A stretch of 64,000 nucleotides of DNA. It comes from Ulota crispa (lineage: Eukaryota; Streptophyta; Bryopsida; Orthotrichales; Orthotrichaceae). The position numbers and the translations under genes were made by a program. Positions 58,352-64,000 of the stretch are shown here, in pieces. Each line of letters begins with the position of its first letter. The stretch's first letter is position 1. Location: NCBI GenBank assembly GCA_963920765.1, contig OY987244.1, positions 23,850,358 to 23,914,357 of the forward strand. Direction: 5' to 3'. The notes under the pieces were generated by a model. That model was not told the origin of the DNA. It made no database searches and saw nothing but the letters and a program-made list of their open reading frames with translations.

Positions 58352-61300
58352 TCATTCATAGTCGCTATCAATGTCCTCTTCTTGCGATTCGTTGCCTCCT
58401 TTGTCAAAATCACTTGCATCCCCTCTTCCTTCTTTGGTTCCCACTTCTTCATCCTCTTCTTCAGTATCTACTATAGCTGCCATCTCTCCTCTGACTTCCT
58501 CACTTGTCAAGACCCTGCCTTTTGCCAAAGGGTCTGCACTAGTGCATGGCTGATGCATCTATTCCTTTTGTGTTGTCCTTCCAAGGGCACCGCCATCACC
58601 AATGCTCAAGTGTCAAACTTCTTGGCTGTCATTCCCTGTCGCCCCTGTTCTCATGCCTCTAGGCTTTGTATGCAAAACCACCTTCCACCTTGCATTGCCC
58701 AAGTCATCCAAAAAAAAAACTTGACATGTATGCAAGGAAAATGCAAATGAATATGCAAAACAAGGAATGAGACGCTCAAACCTCACTATGGTAAACCCAT
58801 ACGCGTCCTTCTTCATTGTTGCACTAAGGCCTCAGGTGTATGATTTCACCCACAAGCAATCCAACACATTAATCTGAAAATGGCCGTAGTTAATGCCCAA
58901 AATCTGGTCTACCCACTTGATGTACTCCAAATCTATAGTTCTCATATTCTAGTCCCAACAGCTTGATTGGCTCGAGTGAGAAAAAGTGGCTGCTATGCCG
59001 CTATCACACATACTCAGGTCCGCCTTTGCAGATCTTGTTTGGATGTGGTTCCCATATGCATACATGGCGCGATATGACTTCACATACATGGACGGTGACT
59101 TTGTTAGCGCCCTGACGTCCACATGCACTTCTTCTTGTGCTTGTATCTTCAACTCCACTGCCTGAGCCAGCCATGATCTAAACAAGACTTCCTCCATGTT
59201 TGCAAGATGTGGAGTGGCCCTCCGCTGGTTCTTTTGCCGATGTTGCGCTCTTGCTATTCCTCATGCTGCCATGTCCTGCACGTACTCACTAACATTCCAC
59301 GCACTAACTTCTATTAGTATGTTTGTTTTGCATTGACATTTTGAAAAGGGTTACTCCTAGTACTAACAATGACAATTACATTCAAACTTGACTTCAAAGG
59401 AGCTATTTTCATTGAAGTAGAAAGCAAATGAAGGGGGGTTCACAAGGCATATGACTGCATGCAGTCATAAAGGGGAAGTTATGAGTACAAAATTGGACCC
59501 TCTGACTAGGGTGATGACTACAAGTAGTAGTATGACTATCACTAGTCATAGTTTGGATTTAATCTTCACTACATGTAGTGAATACCCTACTACAAATCTT
59601 CAAATACAAAAATTCATAGTTTCGGTATATAAGGGCTTCATCATTTTAAAAAACTTTGAAGGTGCAATATAGACTTGGATGTAATTGTAGGTGTTTATAA
59701 ACTTATGCAGGCATGAAATCACTTACTCCCTAAATGGTTGGAGAGGCTCTGCGTTCTCTAGCACAAACTTGTGGATCCAATCCTGCATTGATGGGCTTAG
59801 GATTATACGCCGTCCGTTTCCTTCCAGCATCTTGCTATTCATTGCAAGCTCTTCTTTGTCATCCCAAACGCTCCGTTCCGTGGCGCTGCAGTTCTGCATG
59901 TACTCCGTGCAAAACCCCAATGCCTCCTTTGTACTATACCTATGCGCCATGGAACCTTTGGGTTGGGCTTGTTGTTTCACATAGCCCTTCAACACTTTCA
60001 AATAGCGTTCCACAAGGTACATCCACCTCGTGTGTATCGGTCCGCATATATCCAATTGCTGTACCAAGTGGATTGGTAAGTGTGTCATGACGTCAAAGAG
60101 CGCTAGTGGAAATACTTTCTCCAACATGCACACCGCTTCACCAATCTCCTCCAATAGCACTAACATCAACGAAGGGTCTATAGATTTTGTGCATAGCTGT
60201 ACAAATTTGCGGCTCACTTTCATAATGGCCAATCTAATGTCTCCATTCAGCAACGTCCTCACGCATAGTGGCAATATTTGCTGCAGTAGAACGTGATGGT
60301 CATGAGACTTTAGGCCCTTTAACTCCCCATCCATGGTAACTCTCTTTGCCAACTACCCAACGTAGTTTGTTGGCGTCTTCAAGGTTTGCAAGATATCCAA
60401 GAATGTATTCTTCTCCGCCCTAATCAATATGTATGGTGCAATTGGTAATACCATCTATCCAGGTGTCCTCTCCGGCACCGGGTGAAGATGAGGCCTAATC
60501 CCAGCCTTGTGCATGTCCAAATGAACCTTCAAAGTGTCTTTAGATCCCCAAATGGTCTTTAATATATTCTCACACAAGTTCTTCTTGCAGTGCATGGGGT
60601 CCAGCACGTGTCTAATCAAAAGATCTATTGAGGCAAGTATGTCTCATTAGTACCACCGCCTGGTATAATTGCAAAGATATTATGCAGTAAGGTTCAGGCA
60701 ATGTATCCAACATGATACTATTTTTAAATTCAAACCTTAGAGAACTATCATATGCATAAACATCGTTCAGTCATCCACGTAACTTACAATTCTCAAGTAA
60801 ATTATCCTTTACAATGAGCACTATCATTGCTTATGGGTTTAGGATTTATGGTCATTTGGATGGAGTACATGTATTTAGGTAGTCATATCATCCATACAAT
60901 TGACTCCTTATAGTCATGGTATCCAAAACTACGACTCTTGGTAGTCATTATCTTTAGAGATATGACTATGGCAAGTCACTGAGTGATCCCCCACTCATTC
61001 CCACCAACAATGCTATTGATACTAGTCACTTGCATATATTGTTGGCACTTGTGGTAGTCAAAATCTATAATTTTATGACTATCACTCGTCAGCCAAGTTC
61101 TCTACTTCCTCATTGATGGTGACACTCTTGTGGATGCATAAGTTAATGTTCCTCTCCATGTGCCACAAGTGAATTATTAACATGATGACATGTTAAAGCA
61201 AAAGGTGTATTGAGCACTTATTATACATTGTCATCTTCAGCAATGTGGTCAAGAATCACCTCCCAATGTGGAAGGCAGTAGAAGGCTATCAACTGATTCA

Positions 61301-63479
61301 CACTGGTGGTATGAACCAAATCACTTGGTGCATTTGGTTTGTTTAGGGTTGATGCCCTAAACCAATTGCTCCTCTACAATGCATAATTCTTGATGTCAGC
61401 GCCTGTCATGGACTTTGGAGGTAACTCTGCCTCCACAATTCCATTGAAATCCCATCTCATACCCTGGTATGAATGCCTTCTTCTAAGGTACCTGCTTAGG
61501 GAGATCAATCATTCTAAGTTCAAAGTGTATAGCTTACTGAATAAGGAATTCCATCTACGGCTGCAGATTTGACATACTACATTTGATGTCACTGTATTCT
61601 GATACAAGCGGCTATGCAAAGCATATTTTCATTACCATATGTTTTTTTGTAACTTCACTCTTTTTGTTTCTCAGCAAAGTAATATTATAGATGAGATACA
61701 TTTTGCCAATGTATTCCAATTCAGTTCATTCTTCAAAAACAAATCCTCATTCTATGGTTTATGAATGTACATACTAAGATCCATGACACTCATTAATAAG
61801 CATACAAAATACATGACCATTATCCTAGTAGCAATCATTATGGTCCAATTTCAAATACCTCCCCATTATAGGTCATGTATATAAATCAATTTAAATAAAA
61901 GAGCAACAAGCAAGACATTGAATCTCCACAACTCTTATTTTTCTAGGCTATTTAATTAGGGTAAAATAACTCATACTAACCAATGCTTTTAGATGCTTTG
62001 AGTTGAATATATTATAATATATGTTATTCTATGAATCTTACGATAACTGTACATATTACATAAACAGTTTCCTCCTTCACTTCAATGGTCTTTAGTTCAT
62101 AAATATTGTATTCCATGAGACATGGGCTAGTAATCTCTCCACTGGTACCTGCGGTAGACATTTTTTGCAAGGGTGGTAGATCTTTGACTCCTCACGCTAG
62201 GCCCACACTTTAGGCAACCTCTATACCCCTTTGTGACTTGCCCTAATACTAGCCCATAAGCTGGGAAATTGTGGATGCACTACATGAGTACAACTCAAAT
62301 TAAGAAGTCTTTGTCTGAACCAACTACGGACATGTCTTTTGCCTCAACGCCCTTCCATAGATCCGCTAGTTCCTCCAGCAATGGTTCCAAATAGACATTA
62401 ATGTTGCGAAATGTAACACTTTCCTTCCGTGGGATTATGAGCAACAACATCAAGAACCTCTTTGTAACTAACCATGGGAGCAAGTTATAGTTCAATAATA
62501 TGACTGGCCAAGTCGAGTGACTAAGCAACATGTTTGAAAATAGATTCACACCGTCCAACGCCAATCCAAGCTTAATGTTTCTTGGCTCTGTTGCAAACTT
62601 TGGCTACATGGTGTCTATGTGCCTCCAAGCTTTTGAATCTGACATGCACTCCACATTGCTATCCTCCTTCGTACAAGTCGCATGCCATGTACACAACTCG
62701 GCCAATTTCTTGCACCAATACATGCGTCGCAATCGAGGGATGAGTGGAAAATGACAAAGAACCTTCCTGGGACGTCTGGGCTTGCCTAGAACGTATCTAG
62801 GTTCTCCACACGCTGGGCACTCCACTCCATCCTTCAACTCCACTCAAAACAAACAACAACCATTTTTGCAAAAATGGATGGAGACATAGGAGAGTCCTAG
62901 TTTGGACAAATACCGCATTGCTTCATAATGCAATTTAGGTAAAGTGCTATTCTCAAGAAGTAGCTCTTTCAACAGTTTCAGCAGTTCATTTGCACATGCA
63001 TTAGAAACTCCAAAGATTGAGAAATAGTTCAAGAGCAAGAGGGTGGTCACTAGACAATTCAACTTTGAACCTGCATATAAAGTAATCCTGGATTGTTCAA
63101 ATAGATCCTTAGCGTCTTTGGCCTCCTCACTTGTACCCATGCTCTCTTGCACTGCCTCATCTTCTAGCTCCATTGCACGTTCTGGATCATCGCAATAGAT
63201 ATCATCCTCGCAATGTGGAAGATTATCAAAGCATTGAAAACACTCTGCGATCATTTGTATTGCGTCCACTTCATCTATGCCATTTGCATCCAAATTGCCA
63301 AGCAGCTCAGTTCCCTCTCTGGTGACACCATTGAAAACATCATCCTCAACGTCTAGACTGGCCTGTTCATCCAAAATTACATTGGTGAGGATTGTTCCAC
63401 ATATCAAAATTGTGAACATTGACAATACGGTGCACTTGCATATTTGTATAGTACATACACATTTATGTACTACCCACAA
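58352..63479 (-). pseudogene. CACTA transposase, TNP2-like (Transposase_21, DUF4218, DUF4216)
   Basis: Exon block 1 (about 63400-62295): acidic part, a CPACGEPRY knuckle, FPLIPRLRRMYWCKK, then LGLALDGVN, LSHSTWPVILLNYNLLPWLV and YLEPLLEELADLW, the Transposase_21 core; stops TGA 62844 and TAG 62604 (the latter probably at a Trp). Block 2 (about 61560-61380): RRHSYQGMRWDFNG. Block 3 (about 60660-59723): VLDPMHCKKNLCENI, then DUF4218 with LKGLKSHDHHVLLQQILPL and GPIHTRWMYLVERYL, ending at a good donor (GTAAGT). Block 4 (about 59270-58352): acceptor GTGCAG, then DUF4216 with KKDAYGFTIVRFERLI, and an acidic tail. The enzyme cuts and joins CACTA elements. Stops in blocks 1, 3 and 4 make it inactive. 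The N-terminal exon is beyond the window. Confidence 0.9.
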
Positions 63480-64000
63480 GTCATAGGCATTTTCCTAACC
63501 AATAGGGCTATGCAAGTTTGCAATGAAATCACAATCATTAAGGAATTTTGGATCTATCATTGCTTAATTCAATAGTCAATGCAAGTCTAATAAACTACAT
63601 AGAGAACAAAAAAAATCATTCTTTCTCTGAGACTCCTCAACAATGTTTTCATTTTAAAGAACTTTGTGAAAATATGCTCATAGTTATGACTAGAGTCAAT
63701 CATGTCATTTGGCAAATATGACTAGTACATGAGTCTATTATCCACTTAATATGACTGAGTGTAGTCACATAAATTTCAAAATGTGACTATGGTGAGTCAC
63801 TTCTTAGTTGAAGCAATGACTGTTTGCAGTCATGTTTTACAAGGGCTTTTGCAAATTATCATGCAAAGAGGGAAGAACTCCAAACACAAATAATTTCCTA
63901 AACCCTTCACATCTAATTAGTTTATCAAGTAGTGCGCAAATAGCTCCTCCTTGCTAGCAATGTCCTGAGATGCTACGGTCATTATGTATCCCCATTTGGA

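Larger units (their letters stand above)
57306..64000. mobile_element. CACTA (En/Spm-type) element, left end to window edge
   Basis: A CACTA-type terminus, CACTATAACTGTGTAGTCAT, begins at 57306, directly after the disrupted frame of the 55437 pseudogene. It is followed by subterminal TAGTCAT/ATGACTA words and then, on the minus strand, a TNP2-like transposase gene. The other terminus lies beyond the window. The terminus call rests on its first five bases, the subterminal words and the position; the opposite inverted repeat cannot be checked here. Confidence 0.65.

Overview
The window looks like nuclear DNA of a plant (streptophyte). It is AT-rich and gene-poor, and filled with CACTA, hAT and Ty3-type element remains, inverted-repeat elements and satellites. 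Two patches of degenerate CCCTAAA/TTTAGGG (plant-type telomere heptamer) agree with this. I cannot name the species. I see no organellar, bacterial or viral gene set. No intact protein-coding gene was found: every recognisable gene carries stops or frameshifts.

Layout. 1-7.6 kb: two copies of a 254-bp inverted-repeat element, an hAT transposase tail and a Ty3/gypsy gag remnant. 7.6-11 kb: a GGACG-rich tract and RING-H2 pseudogene A, one 777-codon frame with ten stops and no frameshift. 11-17.5 kb: AT-rich repeat desert with 175-bp satellite, two inverted-repeat elements and a CACTA right end. 17.5-19.6 kb: 5' half of an unknown gene plus GGACG tracts. 20.8-25.2 kb: hAT pseudogene 1. 26.2-30.6 kb: RING-H2 pseudogene B, divergent from kinase-like pseudogene D across a 200-N gap. 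30.9-35.4 kb: seven 175-bp satellite units split by a 3.16-kb CACTA element. 35.5-41.6 kb: more CACTA debris, a 58-bp minisatellite and a SINE-like repeat pair. 42.1-49.6 kb: a second divergent pair, RING-H2 pseudogene C and kinase-like pseudogene E. 51.5-57.3 kb: hAT pseudogene 2 and a C2H2-finger transposase-like pseudogene. 57.3 kb to the right edge: a CACTA (En/Spm-type) element with a decayed TNP2-like transposase.

The most interesting pattern is a family of RING-H2 coiled-coil genes (three copies), two of them head-to-head with an atypical kinase-like gene (two copies). This suggests a two-gene module that was duplicated and then silenced. GGACG/CGTCC tracts of 200-660 bp lie 5' of nearly every gene-like unit, often with a TATA box between tract and gene. 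Where RING paralogues can be aligned, most premature stops sit at Gln, Arg or Trp codons, which fits decay by cytosine deamination.
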